The notes under the pieces are model-generated. The model was not told the origin of the DNA. It saw only the letters and a program-made list of their open reading frames with translations, and ran no database searches. From Saprospiraceae bacterium (lineage in GTDB: Bacteria; Bacteroidota; Bacteroidia; Chitinophagales; Saprospiraceae), in assembly GCA_024103005.1 (NCBI GenBank), contig JAGFJA010000047.1, positions 1 to 64,000 of the forward strand: 64,000 bases of DNA, in the 5' to 3' direction. Numbering within the stretch: the first letter of the stretch is position 1; every line of letters begins with the position of its first letter. A program made the translations under genes and the position numbers. Positions 35,023-45,654 of this stretch are shown here, one piece after another.

Positions 35023-35069
35023 TAATCTTTATTTATTAATCTTAAATTTACATAAAGGAGTTAGTATTA

Positions 35070-35666
35070 ATGTTTACCGGAATAATAGAAGCAATCGGAG
35101 AAGTCCTGTCATTTAATCGTGTAGGCGATAAAACTGAATTTTGGTTAAAATCACCTTTTACGAAAGAGCTCAAACTAGGAGAAAGTGTGTGTCATGATGG
35201 AGTTTGCCTCACCGTAACCGGTATCAAGGGCGACATATACTCTGTTACAACTATTGATACAACACTCGCAATAACAAATATAGACTGGCAAGAAGGCACT
35301 CAAGTTAACCTTGAAAGAGCCATGCAGATGAATGGCAGATTAGATGGTCACATTGTCCAGGGCCATGTGGACTCAATAGGCGAAGTCAAAGAAATTAATC
35401 ATTCTACAGGTTCTGTAAAAATTTCAGTTGATATCTTACCTCAATTTGCTCGCAACATTGTCGAAAAAGGAAGTATTTGCATGAATGGCATTAGTCTGAC
35501 CATAGTTAATACATATAATTACGGCTTTAACGTTGCGATAATTCCGCATACGTGGCAACATACCAACCTTCATCGTCTTCAACCCGGAAATAATGTCAAT
35601 TTAGAGTTTGACATCATCGGAAAATATGTTGAAAGAATACTTACCTTTCGCAATATTCCATCCTGA
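35070..35666 (+). CDS. ribE: Riboflavin synthase alpha subunit RibE
   Basis: Dismutates two dimethylribityllumazine molecules to riboflavin. The sequence begins MFTGIIEAIG and shows the two internally repeated lumazine-binding domains, each with GVCLTV or GISLTI and GHIVQGHVD between them. The length of 198 residues is standard. A strong Shine-Dalgarno AAAGGAG lies nine bases before the ATG, unusual in this window. It is convergent with nuoN, 16 bases apart. Confidence 0.95.
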   Translation: MFTGIIEAIGEVLSFNRVGDKTEFWLKSPFTKELKLGESVCHDGVCLTVTGIKGDIYSVTTIDTTLAITNIDWQEGTQVNLERAMQMNGRLDGHIVQGHVDSIGEVKEINHSTGSVKISVDILPQFARNIVEKGSICMNGISLTIVNTYNYGFNVAIIPHTWQHTNLHRLQPGNNVNLEFDIIGKYVERILTFRNIPS

Positions 35667-35682
35667 ATTATTAAGTAATCGG

Positions 35683-37098
35683 CTATATACCAATCATTTG
35701 AAGGAAGGAAGACGGGTAAACACCCAACCATATTATCAATACAAATAAAACTGCCATAGCTAGTTTTAACATAAAGGAGTTGCTTCCGATATGTTCACCA
35801 ATTGAAGATTCTTCCCTAGACAGCATAACAGCTACAACACGCAAATAATAGAATAAACCTATAGTGCTTGACACTGCCAGAACTATCAAAAGAAAGATTT
35901 TTCCTGTGCCCATACCTGCAGTCAAGATATAAAACTTACCTAAAAATCCGGCTGTCAACGGGATTCCTGCCAGTGACAGCATAATAACAGTAAATACGGC
36001 TGCCAACCATGGTTTTGACCAGAACAAACCTCTGTAATCTTCTATCTTTATTAACTCACCTTTTTTACCGGAGAAATAAGTAATCATCCCAAAGATTGCT
36101 AAAATACTCGCAAAATATGCCAGCAAATAAAACATGGAAGAACGAATTCCATCCTGAGATATGGCAAGGAATCCAACCATCAGATAACCAAGGTGAGATA
36201 TAGAAGAATACGCAATTAATCGTTTCAGATTTTCCTGTCTCAATCCAAGCCAATTACCTATAAACATAGATGATGTCGCAATGGCAGCAAAGGCAATCCA
36301 GACACTTTCCTGTTGCAAACCTCCTAGATTATAAAAAAGTCTCAACAAGAAAACAAAAGCAGCACCCTTGCTGATCGTCGCTATAAAGGCAGCAACCGGA
36401 GCAGGGGCAGCCGAGTATATATCAGGTGTCCATAAATGAAAAGGTGTCAATGCCATTTTAAATCCAAATCCGACAATTGTCATAGCAAATCCGGCCAACA
36501 TGATAAAATTCATATTCGAACCGGAGCTAAAACTAGTCAGCCCCTGCAAATCCATCTTTCCAGTAACCGTATAAATTAATGCAAAACCAAATAAAATAAA
36601 GGATGTGGCGACGGCTGCCATAATCAGGTATTTCAAAGCAGCTTCAATCGAAGTACTTTCATGGCGCAAATAACCGATGAGTGCAAAAAGCGATACACTC
36701 AGCAATTCAAGGGAAATAACGAAGGAAACGAAATGATTGCTAATGCCCATGCATACGGAACCCAATGTCGCAAGGATCAGTAAAATATAATATTCTTCTT
36801 TTAATTCTTTCTGATTTTTGAAATAAGGTAAAGAATATATCGTAATCACGATTGCGCTGCATAAAATCAAGCCGGTTAAAAACCTGCCTATTGAATCGAC
36901 AAAAAACAAATTGGTAACATTTACATCTTGCTGAGGCTGATTTATCAGGAAAAACAGTGCTATGATAAAGGTTAAAATAGTAGCTACATTTGTTAAAATC
37001 GCATTTCTTTTAACAGCAATCATCAGCATCACCACAACTGCCCCAATAGCAAGTACAATCTCGGGCATGATATATCCCAATGCTTCTACAGTTACCAT
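35683..37098 (-). CDS. nuoN: NADH-quinone oxidoreductase subunit N
   Basis: Antiporter-like membrane subunit of complex I with about 14 hydrophobic helices. The family core is present: a conserved helix with MALTPFHLWTPDIY and the helix-breaking IAYSSISHLGY, which carry residues of the proton path. It is 471 residues long. It is the last gene of the nuo operon and overlaps nuoM by seven bases. Confidence 0.95.
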   Translation of the reverse strand: MVTVEALGYIMPEIVLAIGAVVVMLMIAVKRNAILTNVATILTFIIALFFLINQPQQDVNVTNLFFVDSIGRFLTGLILCSAIVITIYSLPYFKNQKELKEEYYILLILATLGSVCMGISNHFVSFVISLELLSVSLFALIGYLRHESTSIEAALKYLIMAAVATSFILFGFALIYTVTGKMDLQGLTSFSSGSNMNFIMLAGFAMTIVGFGFKMALTPFHLWTPDIYSAAPAPVAAFIATISKGAAFVFLLRLFYNLGGLQQESVWIAFAAIATSSMFIGNWLGLRQENLKRLIAYSSISHLGYLMVGFLAISQDGIRSSMFYLLAYFASILAIFGMITYFSGKKGELIKIEDYRGLFWSKPWLAAVFTVIMLSLAGIPLTAGFLGKFYILTAGMGTGKIFLLIVLAVSSTIGLFYYLRVVAVMLSREESSIGEHIGSNSFMLKLAMAVLFVLIIWLGVYPSSFLQMIGI

Positions 37099-38672
37099 AA
37101 TTTACCTCCTTCTTTTACTGCGTTATTATCTTTACCTTTATTAATCAATCCGTTATAAGTATCTATCAGTCCTAATTTTTTATCATTTGTATTATTCTGA
37201 CCGATTCCGAGTCGATCAAAAGCCGGTTGAGCTACTTTAACTACATTCTGGGGAAATAATCCAAGCCAAATAATAACTATTGTTAGGCTACCGAGGACCA
37301 ACCATTCACGTGAATTAAGGTCTGCCAATTTTTCCATATCATTTTGAGGTGATTGATGGAATATTTTCTGTAATATTCTAAGGGAATAAGTGACCGAAAC
37401 AATCAAACCTAAGGTTGCAAGAGTTGCCAAAACAGCATCATATTGCCACGCTCCGGCAAGAATTAAAAATTCAGCAACAAAGTTTGCCAATCCGGGAAGG
37501 CCTAAGGATGCCATCCCGAAAACAAGCGTAAATCCACCCATATTTGCCATCTTCTTCCAGAATCCACCCATTTTATAAAGATCAAAGGTTCCTATTCTGT
37601 CATAGATGAATTCAGAAATGATAAAGAGAGCCGCAATACTCAATCCGTGAGCTACCATTTGCATCAAAACACCCTGGAATGCCAGCGCGCTAAACGAAAA
37701 TACGCCAACCAGGATGAATCCCATGTGGCTAAAACTCGAAAAAGCAATCAATCGCTTCAAATCTCTCTGGGCATAAGCAAGTTTAGCACCATATAAAATA
37801 GCTGCTGCTCCTATCAGAATAGCAGGAGTAGCAATGCTTTTTGCTGATTCGGGAAACAAAGGCACCACAAATCGGATTAACCCATACGCAGCTGTTTTTG
37901 ACATCAAGGCAGCAATAATGATACTGCCTGCTGAAGGCGATTCAGCATACGCATCAGGCAGCCAACTGTGAAATGGTAAAGTAGGCAACTTAACCAAAAA
38001 TGCAATTAAAAATCCACACATTATCCAAAATGCCAAGCTTCCTCCTGGCAATGATCCCAGTAAATCAAAATAATTAAAGCTGTATGTTCCTGTTTGTGAA
38101 CCATGGTATATGTACAATCCCAGGATAGCCAACAGCATCATCAAACCACTTATCTGAGTAAACAAGAAAAATTTCCAGCCTGCATATCTGCTCTTTTCAT
38201 GCCCCCAGATAACTATAACAAAATACATCGGAACAAGCATTATTTCCCAGAAGAAATAAAACAGCATCATATCCATTGCCAGAAATACTCCGGTAATACC
38301 AGCCAACAACCAAAGTATATTAAACAGGAAGAAACCAACATTCTTCTCAATAGATTTCCATGAAACCAAGACGGAGATAATACCAAGGAAAAAAGTCAAT
38401 GCAGTCATCACCAGGCTGATGCCGTCCATCGCAAGATGAAAGGTCATTCCAAAATCCGGAATCCAGTTCATCTTAACTGAACTAATCCAATGAGCATCAT
38501 TGCCTAAAGTAACTGCTGCCGTATCGGCAAGCCACACACTGCTAACAAGTACCAAATCAGTTAAAAGTGCCAGCAAGGCAATCCATTTGGCAGCGGATTT
38601 ATTAAATGAAGCAACAATCCAGGCAAGTATTCCGCTTCCCATTAAAATTAACAATAGCGTTATTAAAATCAT
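37092..38672 (-). CDS. nuoM: NADH-quinone oxidoreductase subunit M
   Basis: Second antiporter-like proton-pumping subunit, 526 residues. Motifs include FFWEIMLVPMYFVI with the conserved glutamate of helix 5, KLPTLPFHSWLPDAYAESP and RLIAFSSFSHMGF. Overlaps nuoL by four bases and nuoN by seven. A polar tail of about 40 residues follows the last helix. Confidence 0.96.
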   Translation of the reverse strand: MILITLLLILMGSGILAWIVASFNKSAAKWIALLALLTDLVLVSSVWLADTAAVTLGNDAHWISSVKMNWIPDFGMTFHLAMDGISLVMTALTFFLGIISVLVSWKSIEKNVGFFLFNILWLLAGITGVFLAMDMMLFYFFWEIMLVPMYFVIVIWGHEKSRYAGWKFFLFTQISGLMMLLAILGLYIYHGSQTGTYSFNYFDLLGSLPGGSLAFWIMCGFLIAFLVKLPTLPFHSWLPDAYAESPSAGSIIIAALMSKTAAYGLIRFVVPLFPESAKSIATPAILIGAAAILYGAKLAYAQRDLKRLIAFSSFSHMGFILVGVFSFSALAFQGVLMQMVAHGLSIAALFIISEFIYDRIGTFDLYKMGGFWKKMANMGGFTLVFGMASLGLPGLANFVAEFLILAGAWQYDAVLATLATLGLIVSVTYSLRILQKIFHQSPQNDMEKLADLNSREWLVLGSLTIVIIWLGLFPQNVVKVAQPAFDRLGIGQNNTNDKKLGLIDTYNGLINKGKDNNAVKEGGKLW

Positions 38673-40576
38673 AATGCCAATATTATTGTTAGAATAACAA
38701 ATGCTCCCAACCCTATTCCAATCAGGTAATTCCTTAATTTACCATTCTGGCTGCGACTGAAAGTCTCGTTCATTTCCAGATTAAACCATCCTATTCCACG
38801 ATATATACCATCAACAAAGTCTTTCTCGTCAATTTTAGATAACCAGACCATTGGTCTGACAAAGAGTGTATCATACAATTTGTCAAAATTCCAACCGGAG
38901 GCCAAGAAACTGGCAACTTCCGGTGAAAAAGGCATATCCGAGACCCGTCGAGTAGCATTTTGCTTTCCATACATATTCCATGCCAGATAAAGCCCCAACA
39001 AGGCAAGCACACCAGCTACCAGCTGTAAGACACCCTCACTGACACCCACAGATTCATTCAAAACAGCAGGCGGTAATATGGTATGCAGAAAATCTCCAAA
39101 TGGTGCAAAATGACCAAAATTATGAGGCAATTCAATAAAACCGCCTATCAACGATAAAACACCAAGGATAATCAATGGTATTTTTATTGCTAGGCCCGGA
39201 TAATGGCTGATTTCGGTCTTCTGATCTCCATAAAAGGTAAGGAACACCATTCTGAATGTATATAATGCAGTGAGAAACGCAGAAACCGACCCAAGAATCC
39301 ACAACCATACAGAACCTTTGGTACTTGCAAATGAATACCACAATATGGCATCCTTGCTATAAAATCCGGCTGTAATCAATGGAAGCGAAGCCAGAGCCGC
39401 CGAACCAAAAAGGAAGGTCCAGAAAATAACAGGCAATTTTTTTCTCAATCCACCCATTTTAAACATATCCTGTTCGTGATGTAATGCCAGAATTATAGCT
39501 CCTGCGCCTAAGAATAAGAGTGCTTTAAAAAACGCGTGGATCATAAAATGAAAAATAGCTGCTGACCAGGCACCGACACCACAAGCCAAAAACATATATC
39601 CAATCTGACTGATAGTGGAATATGCTAAAACACGTTTGATATCTCTTTGTACTAAGGCACTGCATGATGCTATAAACAATGTAATGGCCCCTATGGCAGC
39701 AACAACTATCTGAACACTTGGTGCCAATTCAAATAAGGAATATGTCCTGGTAAGCAAATACACCCCTGCCGTAACCATTGTCGCCGCATGAATTAGCGCA
39801 CTCACGGGGGATGGACCGGCCATGGCATCAGGTAACCAGGTTTGTAGTGGCAATTGAGCGGATTTGCCAAGTGCGCCTCCGAGTAGCAAGGCAGCAGCTA
39901 AGACTGCCAATGTACTGTCAGATGACCAAACCTGAGGAGCTGTATGTAAAATTTCACTGATATTCAATGTATTGAAAGTCTTAACAAGCAGGAAAAATCC
40001 CAGAATCATTGAAGTATCCCCTATCCTGGTAACTAAAAACGATTTTCTGGCTGCTAAAGCATTTTTTTCGGCATCCTTTGTATCACCATAATAAAAGCCA
40101 ATCAGAAGGAAGCTGCAAAGTCCTACACCTTCCCAACCTAGATAAAGTAGTAACAAGTCGTTTGACAAAACTAAAACCAGCATACTGAAAACGAAAAGGT
40201 TCATGTATGCAAAAAACCTGGAGTAACCCTCATCATCTTTCATATACTCGGATGAAAACATATGAATTAAGGTTCCGACAAAGGTTATAACAAAAATGAA
40301 TACAAGCGATAAAGCATCCAGATGCAGTGTAATTTCCGAATGAAAACTACCGATGCTGAACCAAGTCCAGAGATGTTGCTCTATCACAGCTCCCGGAGTA
40401 GCATTGCTTAAAAAGTTTATACCGGCAACAATCGTAATTAATGCGGAAATACCAACCACACCGGTCCCGATAACCGGAACCAAACCTCGTGGAATTTTCT
40501 TACCAAAAAATGCCAGAATCAAAAATCCAAGCAAGGGTAAGAAAGGAATAAGCCACAGTATTTCTGAAATATTCAT
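38669..40576 (-). CDS. nuoL: NADH-quinone oxidoreductase subunit L
   Basis: Distal antiporter-like subunit, 635 residues, which carries the long lateral helix in complex I. Family motifs are SAQLPLQTWLPDAMAGPSPVSALIHAATMV and RVLAYSTISQIGYMF (given here in part). Lies 22 bases after nuoK on the minus strand. Confidence 0.96.
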   Translation of the reverse strand: MNISEILWLIPFLPLLGFLILAFFGKKIPRGLVPVIGTGVVGISALITIVAGINFLSNATPGAVIEQHLWTWFSIGSFHSEITLHLDALSLVFIFVITFVGTLIHMFSSEYMKDDEGYSRFFAYMNLFVFSMLVLVLSNDLLLLYLGWEGVGLCSFLLIGFYYGDTKDAEKNALAARKSFLVTRIGDTSMILGFFLLVKTFNTLNISEILHTAPQVWSSDSTLAVLAAALLLGGALGKSAQLPLQTWLPDAMAGPSPVSALIHAATMVTAGVYLLTRTYSLFELAPSVQIVVAAIGAITLFIASCSALVQRDIKRVLAYSTISQIGYMFLACGVGAWSAAIFHFMIHAFFKALLFLGAGAIILALHHEQDMFKMGGLRKKLPVIFWTFLFGSAALASLPLITAGFYSKDAILWYSFASTKGSVWLWILGSVSAFLTALYTFRMVFLTFYGDQKTEISHYPGLAIKIPLIILGVLSLIGGFIELPHNFGHFAPFGDFLHTILPPAVLNESVGVSEGVLQLVAGVLALLGLYLAWNMYGKQNATRRVSDMPFSPEVASFLASGWNFDKLYDTLFVRPMVWLSKIDEKDFVDGIYRGIGWFNLEMNETFSRSQNGKLRNYLIGIGLGAFVILTIILAL

Positions 40577-40598
40577 ATACTTAATTATTTCACTTTAT

Positions 40599-40907
40599 TT
40601 AATCTCTTAATTGGTTCATAGCATCCGTATCCACAGTTTTCTGTAGTCGATTCATCTGTAAAATCAGGGCTAATCCGACTGCCACTTCAGCTGCTGCCAT
40701 AGCCAGGATAAATATAAGCATCACCTGACCATCCGGTTGACCATGTTGCGCACCTGCAAGGACAAATGCCAGTCCGGCGGCATTAAACATAATCTCCACG
40801 CTCATGAGCATGAATAAAATATTTCGTCTTGTTATCACGCCCAATAACCCAGTCAGGAATAACAATCCGGATAATATCAGGCCGGCCTCTATCGGTAAAT
40901 TACTCAT
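40599..40907 (-). CDS. nuoK: NADH-quinone oxidoreductase subunit K
   Basis: Small membrane subunit of complex I with three helices. The ATG at 40907 gives 102 residues, the family size, starting MSNLPIEAGLILSGLLF; the codon overlaps the nuoJ stop by eight bases (ATGAGTAA). The conserved acidic residue of helix 2 is in MSVEIMFNAA. Confidence 0.95.
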   Translation of the reverse strand: MSNLPIEAGLILSGLLFLTGLLGVITRRNILFMLMSVEIMFNAAGLAFVLAGAQHGQPDGQVMLIFILAMAAAEVAVGLALILQMNRLQKTVDTDAMNQLRD

Positions 40908-41436
40908 TTTCGCTATCGTTAGTTTGTAAATATCTATGGTATTCCCGTTTCTTTTCTTTCCCGATATGGTATGCTCCAACGATCCCGGCGATCAGCAACA
41001 TTCCGGTCAGTTCGACTGCAAGAACATATCCACCGAAAAGAGAATTTGAAACTTGAGCAGCATCAATTATTTTCACCGGCGAACCAGCTAACCGGACAGA
41101 ACGAAAAGCATACACCAATTCAATTAATAAAACAACACAAAGAATAGTTGGAAGTGTCCAAATACCGGGAGTTAGAAGCACCTTTTCCTTTTTGACTGAA
41201 TCTTTTCCTAAGTTGAGCATCATGATTGCGAATAAAAAAAGTATCATTATTGCACCGGCATATACTATTACTTCCAAGGCTGCGACAAAAGGAGCTCCGG
41301 ACACAAAAAATATGACACTGATTGCAAATAAGGACACAACCAGATACAGGAAGGCGTGTACAATATGCTTCCTTGTCACTACCATAATGGTACAGAGTAA
41401 GGCAACTATAGCAGATATATAAAATATTACGTCCAT
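40900..41436 (-). CDS. nuoJ: NADH-quinone oxidoreductase subunit J
   Basis: Five-helix membrane subunit of complex I, 178 residues, with the conserved helix 3 segment EVIVYAGAIMILFLFAIMML, which is a pi-bulge helix in known structures. Overlaps nuoK by eight bases and follows nuoI by 17. Confidence 0.94.
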   Translation of the reverse strand: MDVIFYISAIVALLCTIMVVTRKHIVHAFLYLVVSLFAISVIFFVSGAPFVAALEVIVYAGAIMILFLFAIMMLNLGKDSVKKEKVLLTPGIWTLPTILCVVLLIELVYAFRSVRLAGSPVKIIDAAQVSNSLFGGYVLAVELTGMLLIAGIVGAYHIGKEKKREYHRYLQTNDSENE

Positions 41437-41453
41437 CTAGCTTTTTCTATTAG

Positions 41454-41969
41454 TTAAGGTAATAATGTTCTTACATCAACAGGTTCTGATTCATTCTCAC
41501 CTCCACCCTTTGGTTTCACTCCTACAGCAACTCCGGCTTGTTGATAATAACTATATCCGTGATATTTTCCCATTCCATCAATCAACAAATCTTCTTTTTC
41601 ATAAACCAGATTTTGTCTGTTGTACTCACCCATTTCAAAATCCGGTGTCAATTGTATGGCATAAGTCGGACAAGCATCTTCACAGAGCCCACAAAAAATA
41701 CACCGGGAAAAATTAATTCTGAAAAATTCAGGATATCTTCGACCGTTTTCGTCTTCAGTTGCCTGAAGAGAAATACAATCCACAGGACAGACAGCTGCAC
41801 AAAGGTTGCAAGCTACGCACCTCTCATTATGCTCTGGGTCCCGCGATAAAATAATGCGTCCCCGCCATCTGGGCGGCAAGTAAGGTTTTTCCTCAGGATA
41901 CTTGATGGTAACCCTTTTACTGAACATTTTCAGAAAAACCATCCATAAAGATCGTATATTACTAAACAT
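41454..41969 (-). CDS. nuoI: NADH-quinone oxidoreductase subunit I
   Basis: Peripheral-arm subunit that holds two [4Fe-4S] clusters (N6a and N6b). Both ferredoxin motifs are complete: [12 protein letters not shown] and [12 protein letters not shown]. An amphipathic N-terminus anchors it near the membrane. Length 171 residues, with a polar tail of about 40 residues. Confidence 0.96.
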   Translation of the reverse strand: MFSNIRSLWMVFLKMFSKRVTIKYPEEKPYLPPRWRGRIILSRDPEHNERCVACNLCAAVCPVDCISLQATEDENGRRYPEFFRINFSRCIFCGLCEDACPTYAIQLTPDFEMGEYNRQNLVYEKEDLLIDGMGKYHGYSYYQQAGVAVGVKPKGGGENESEPVDVRTLLP

Positions 41970-41980
41970 AACCTAACACT

Positions 41981-42937
41981 TTATTGAGCTGAAAGTACAA
42001 TTGCACCTGTAATCAAAACATTCAATAATGCCAGTGGCAACAATAACTTCCAACCGTAACTCATTAATTGATCATACCGCGGTCTGGGTAAAGTAGCCCG
42101 CAAGAGGACAAAAAACAAGATAAAACAAAACATTTTTATTATAAACCAAATAAATGGCGGTAAGAAGGAAGGTCCTAACCACCCTCCAAAAAACAACACC
42201 GTTATAAGGCATGAAACCAATGTAATTCCCAAATATTCACCAACGAAAAACATCCCGAACTTCATTCCTGAATATTCTGAGTGAAATCCTGAAATCAATT
42301 CACTTTCAGCTTCAGGCAGGTCAAATGGCAACCGGTGTGTCTCTGCTATTCCCGCTATCATAAAGATGACAAAACCAATAAACTGGGGGACAACAAACCA
42401 GACATCTTTTTGGGCATTGACAATATCCGTCATATTGAAAGACCCGGTCTGAATAATAACTCCCATTAGAGATAAACCCATAAATACTTCATAGGATATC
42501 ATCTGCGCTGCTCCTCTGACGCCTCCCAAAAGGGAATATTTATTATTGGATGACCAGCCGGCAAGAACGATTGTATATGCTCCCAAGGAAGACATAGCAA
42601 AAAAGAACAATAAACCTATGTTCAAATCTGCCACAACAACACCCGGTGCAAATGGGATAATGGCAAAACTCATCAAAACAGTTAACATAATAATTGTTGG
42701 AGCTAAGATGAAAACCTTTTTGTCCACAAAAGGTGGAATCCAGTCTTCCTTAAAGAATATCTTTATCATATCAGCTAAAACCTGAAATATTCCAAAAGGT
42801 CCTACTCTGTTTGGTCCAAGTCTTTGTTGCCATACTGCCAGCATTTTTCTTTCAACATAAATCAATGCAGCAGCTAAACTTACTGTCCCCAGAAGGACTC
42901 CGACGATTACCAATATCTGAAACAAAGTTTCGTTCAT
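41981..42937 (-). CDS. nuoH: NADH-quinone oxidoreductase subunit H
   Basis: Membrane subunit that forms the quinone chamber and links electron transfer to proton translocation. It shows [21 protein letters not shown]-like sequence near the N-terminus (here [19 protein letters not shown]), and [20 protein letters not shown] with its conserved acidic residues. 318 residues, about eight helices. Confidence 0.96.
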   Translation of the reverse strand: MNETLFQILVIVGVLLGTVSLAAALIYVERKMLAVWQQRLGPNRVGPFGIFQVLADMIKIFFKEDWIPPFVDKKVFILAPTIIMLTVLMSFAIIPFAPGVVVADLNIGLLFFFAMSSLGAYTIVLAGWSSNNKYSLLGGVRGAAQMISYEVFMGLSLMGVIIQTGSFNMTDIVNAQKDVWFVVPQFIGFVIFMIAGIAETHRLPFDLPEAESELISGFHSEYSGMKFGMFFVGEYLGITLVSCLITVLFFGGWLGPSFLPPFIWFIIKMFCFILFFVLLRATLPRPRYDQLMSYGWKLLLPLALLNVLITGAIVLSAQ

Positions 42938-42977
42938 TTCCCTTTTATATTAGATTTACAATCATTTTAAAAATTAT

Positions 42978-45632
42978 TTAATCCATTGAGATATTTCCAT
43001 AAATTGGAAATGTAATTCCCATTGTATCAGCTAAGCCGTATGGTATTAACACTACTCCGGCAGGCACATTCTCATCAACTTTATAAGGCAATGTTAACTT
43101 TTGCTCGCCGCTATTAATGGTTATCTTGCCGTTACCCTCAATTCCTGAATTTTTTAATGTTGCCGAAGATACTGAAATTATAGCAGGTTCAATTCTTTTC
43201 ATGATAGCCTGACTTTTAGCTGTTAATTCTCCGGAACCAAATATGAACCAGGAAGGCAATGCTTCGATTTTTCCATTATCTGCAGACCCGTCATTTACCT
43301 CAAAACTAGACACTCCACTTTCTGACGGCTCGATCAATCTTATACCCGGATTACCACCATGTAATGGACCACCAACTTCAATCTGATATTTATTGATGGA
43401 TTGAACTGAATTCCATCCCGGAGACCAGAAAAACGGAATATCAGAAGAAGGTGCTTTTCCATGATAACCTTCCATGGTAAAACTTAAAGGCGAATCTTCA
43501 TCAACCGGAGGCTTAGGTTCATGAACATTTACATCGGCATTCATGGATGTCCTTCCCGAAAAACGATGTGAGGCTCTCGGAATTTTCTGAGTACCAATTC
43601 TAAAATCAGCATGTGGTGCCAAGCCGGATATTGGTTGGAAAGCATTCACTGAATTGGCCATTTCTTCAACGATGGCATCAAAATTCCGTTCCTTTTCAGC
43701 TTGATGCATTAACATATCTAACCAGGCCCATGAGCTCTTAATGTCATTATTTGGCTTAAAGACCTGGTAAAATCTCTGTGCCCTACCCTCATTATTAATC
43801 ATCGTTCCGGATGATTCTGCAAATGTCCCTGCAGGAAGGATAAAATCTGCATTTGGAGTGGAGTTATTTTCAAGAGAATCTATCAGGATTGTTTTACCTG
43901 AATGTTCGAAAAATGAATTTGCTTTCTGACTATTTGTTCTGAAAAACAAATCTGTTTCCAAGACAATACTTGTCATTCCACTTTCCTTTTCAGTTTGCAA
44001 TATAGCGTCATCCAGAGAGCCTGCACTTCCCAAAAGAGCCATACCTAATGAGTTTACTTCAGGTACTGAAAATACCACACCTACTTCCTTACCTGCATTT
44101 CTCAGTGCACCGGCAATATTTGCTGCACATCGTATAATTTCCTTACTCATCATTCCGCAACCAGAAACTATCAGGGGTTTCTTTGACAGGGTCAGAGCAT
44201 TGGCTACTCTATAGGCAAAATCATTATCTTCCTGATGATCCCCACCTTTAGAGATGAGGTCAGCTACTTTACTGCTTAATTGAACGAGTGATTTAGTATT
44301 GCCATGGACAGAGGATGTTGCAATCTCTTCCAATTTGGTAGCATAAGGAGTTGCTAAATAAAAGGGACCTTTCTCATCCTGAACTACTTCCCGGATAGCT
44401 GCATCATTCCAATGTTGTATTTTTAACGCAAATGCTTTCTCTTTTGGAAGATTCTTAGCTGCCTGTCTAAGAGCAAGAGCAATCATAGGAGAGGTATTCG
44501 TTACATCCTCGCCCAACACGAAAACTGTATCATAGGTTTCAATTTCAGCCAGTGAAGGGGTACGCACATTTCCTTTTACCAACACATTCAGTACCTCATT
44601 AACTACCTCATTTTCAATCGCAGATACACCATTGTAAAAATTATCTGCTCCCACCAGTTGTTTTAGAAGAAAATTAGATTCCAGTGAGGCTCTGGGCGAA
44701 CCAATGCCTATCAACTTCGGATTGGAGGCTAGGTGATCTTTCATTGCTGAAAAAGCATCAGTACCTGAATTTTGATCTTTTTGGGCAGCTCTTGTTAATC
44801 TCTGCTCATCATTGACATATTCATACCCGAATCGACCACGATCACATAGGAAATAGCCATTTACATCGCCATTAAAACGGGTCATCACCCTTCTTAACTT
44901 ACCATATCTTTCGGAAGTTAAAATATTACAACCTACCGAACAACCCTGACAGATAGAAGGTGCACTTGTCAGATCCCATTTTCTGGTATAATGCTTATGC
45001 AGTGTTTTATCCGTGAATACACCTGTGGGACATACTTCAACGAGGTTACCACTGAACTCACTTTCTAGTGTTCCTTCTTCGCTTCTTCCGAAATAAACTC
45101 TTCCGCTGGATGCAAAAACTCCAAAATCTCCCCCACCGGCATAATCATTATAAAAACGTACGCACCTGTAACACTGGATACACCTGTTCATCTCATGATT
45201 GATGAAAGGCCCTAAATCCTGATTGTTATGTGTTCTTTTCTGAAAGCGGTATCTTCGGTAATTATGGCCACTCATCACAGTCATATCCTGAAGATGACAT
45301 TCACCTCCTTCATCACATACTGCACAATCATGGGGGTGATTTATCATAAGAGATTCAATATTACCTGCTCTGAAATCTTTAGCAGGTTGAGCATTTATAG
45401 AAATGCGTGTACCATCATTAGCATCCAGCATACAAGCCATTGTAATTCTCCCGCGAGTATCATTCTCGTCACGATAGCTCATTACTGCACATTGACGACA
45501 TGCACCAACAGAATGCATTTTAGGATGCCAACAAAAATATGGTAAATCCAGTCCGAGGCTGGTGCATGCTTCAAGCATGTTTTTTCCATCGGGGACTTCA
45601 TATTCTATATTATCTACATAAATCTTAGCCAT
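42978..45632 (-). CDS. nuoG: NADH-quinone oxidoreductase subunit G
   Basis: Largest peripheral subunit, 884 residues. The N-terminal region binds a [2Fe-2S] cluster through Cys34, Cys45, Cys48 and Cys67, a His-Cys3 [4Fe-4S] cluster (HDCAVCDEGGEC) and a further [4Fe-4S] cluster (CIQCYRC, with CPTG later). A fourth motif, CQGCSVGC with a later Cys, matches the extra N7 cluster found in some bacterial enzymes. The rest is a molybdopterin-oxidoreductase-like domain without cofactor ligands that I can see. Confidence 0.95.
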   Translation of the reverse strand: MAKIYVDNIEYEVPDGKNMLEACTSLGLDLPYFCWHPKMHSVGACRQCAVMSYRDENDTRGRITMACMLDANDGTRISINAQPAKDFRAGNIESLMINHPHDCAVCDEGGECHLQDMTVMSGHNYRRYRFQKRTHNNQDLGPFINHEMNRCIQCYRCVRFYNDYAGGGDFGVFASSGRVYFGRSEEGTLESEFSGNLVEVCPTGVFTDKTLHKHYTRKWDLTSAPSICQGCSVGCNILTSERYGKLRRVMTRFNGDVNGYFLCDRGRFGYEYVNDEQRLTRAAQKDQNSGTDAFSAMKDHLASNPKLIGIGSPRASLESNFLLKQLVGADNFYNGVSAIENEVVNEVLNVLVKGNVRTPSLAEIETYDTVFVLGEDVTNTSPMIALALRQAAKNLPKEKAFALKIQHWNDAAIREVVQDEKGPFYLATPYATKLEEIATSSVHGNTKSLVQLSSKVADLISKGGDHQEDNDFAYRVANALTLSKKPLIVSGCGMMSKEIIRCAANIAGALRNAGKEVGVVFSVPEVNSLGMALLGSAGSLDDAILQTEKESGMTSIVLETDLFFRTNSQKANSFFEHSGKTILIDSLENNSTPNADFILPAGTFAESSGTMINNEGRAQRFYQVFKPNNDIKSSWAWLDMLMHQAEKERNFDAIVEEMANSVNAFQPISGLAPHADFRIGTQKIPRASHRFSGRTSMNADVNVHEPKPPVDEDSPLSFTMEGYHGKAPSSDIPFFWSPGWNSVQSINKYQIEVGGPLHGGNPGIRLIEPSESGVSSFEVNDGSADNGKIEALPSWFIFGSGELTAKSQAIMKRIEPAIISVSSATLKNSGIEGNGKITINSGEQKLTLPYKVDENVPAGVVLIPYGLADTMGITFPIYGNISMD

Positions 45633-45654
45633 AATCTAATTTTTACATTGTATA

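Noticed and set aside
41465-41849. Overlapping plus-strand frames antisense to nuoI
   Set aside because: The opposite strand encodes a complete two-cluster ferredoxin subunit; the plus frames are by-products.
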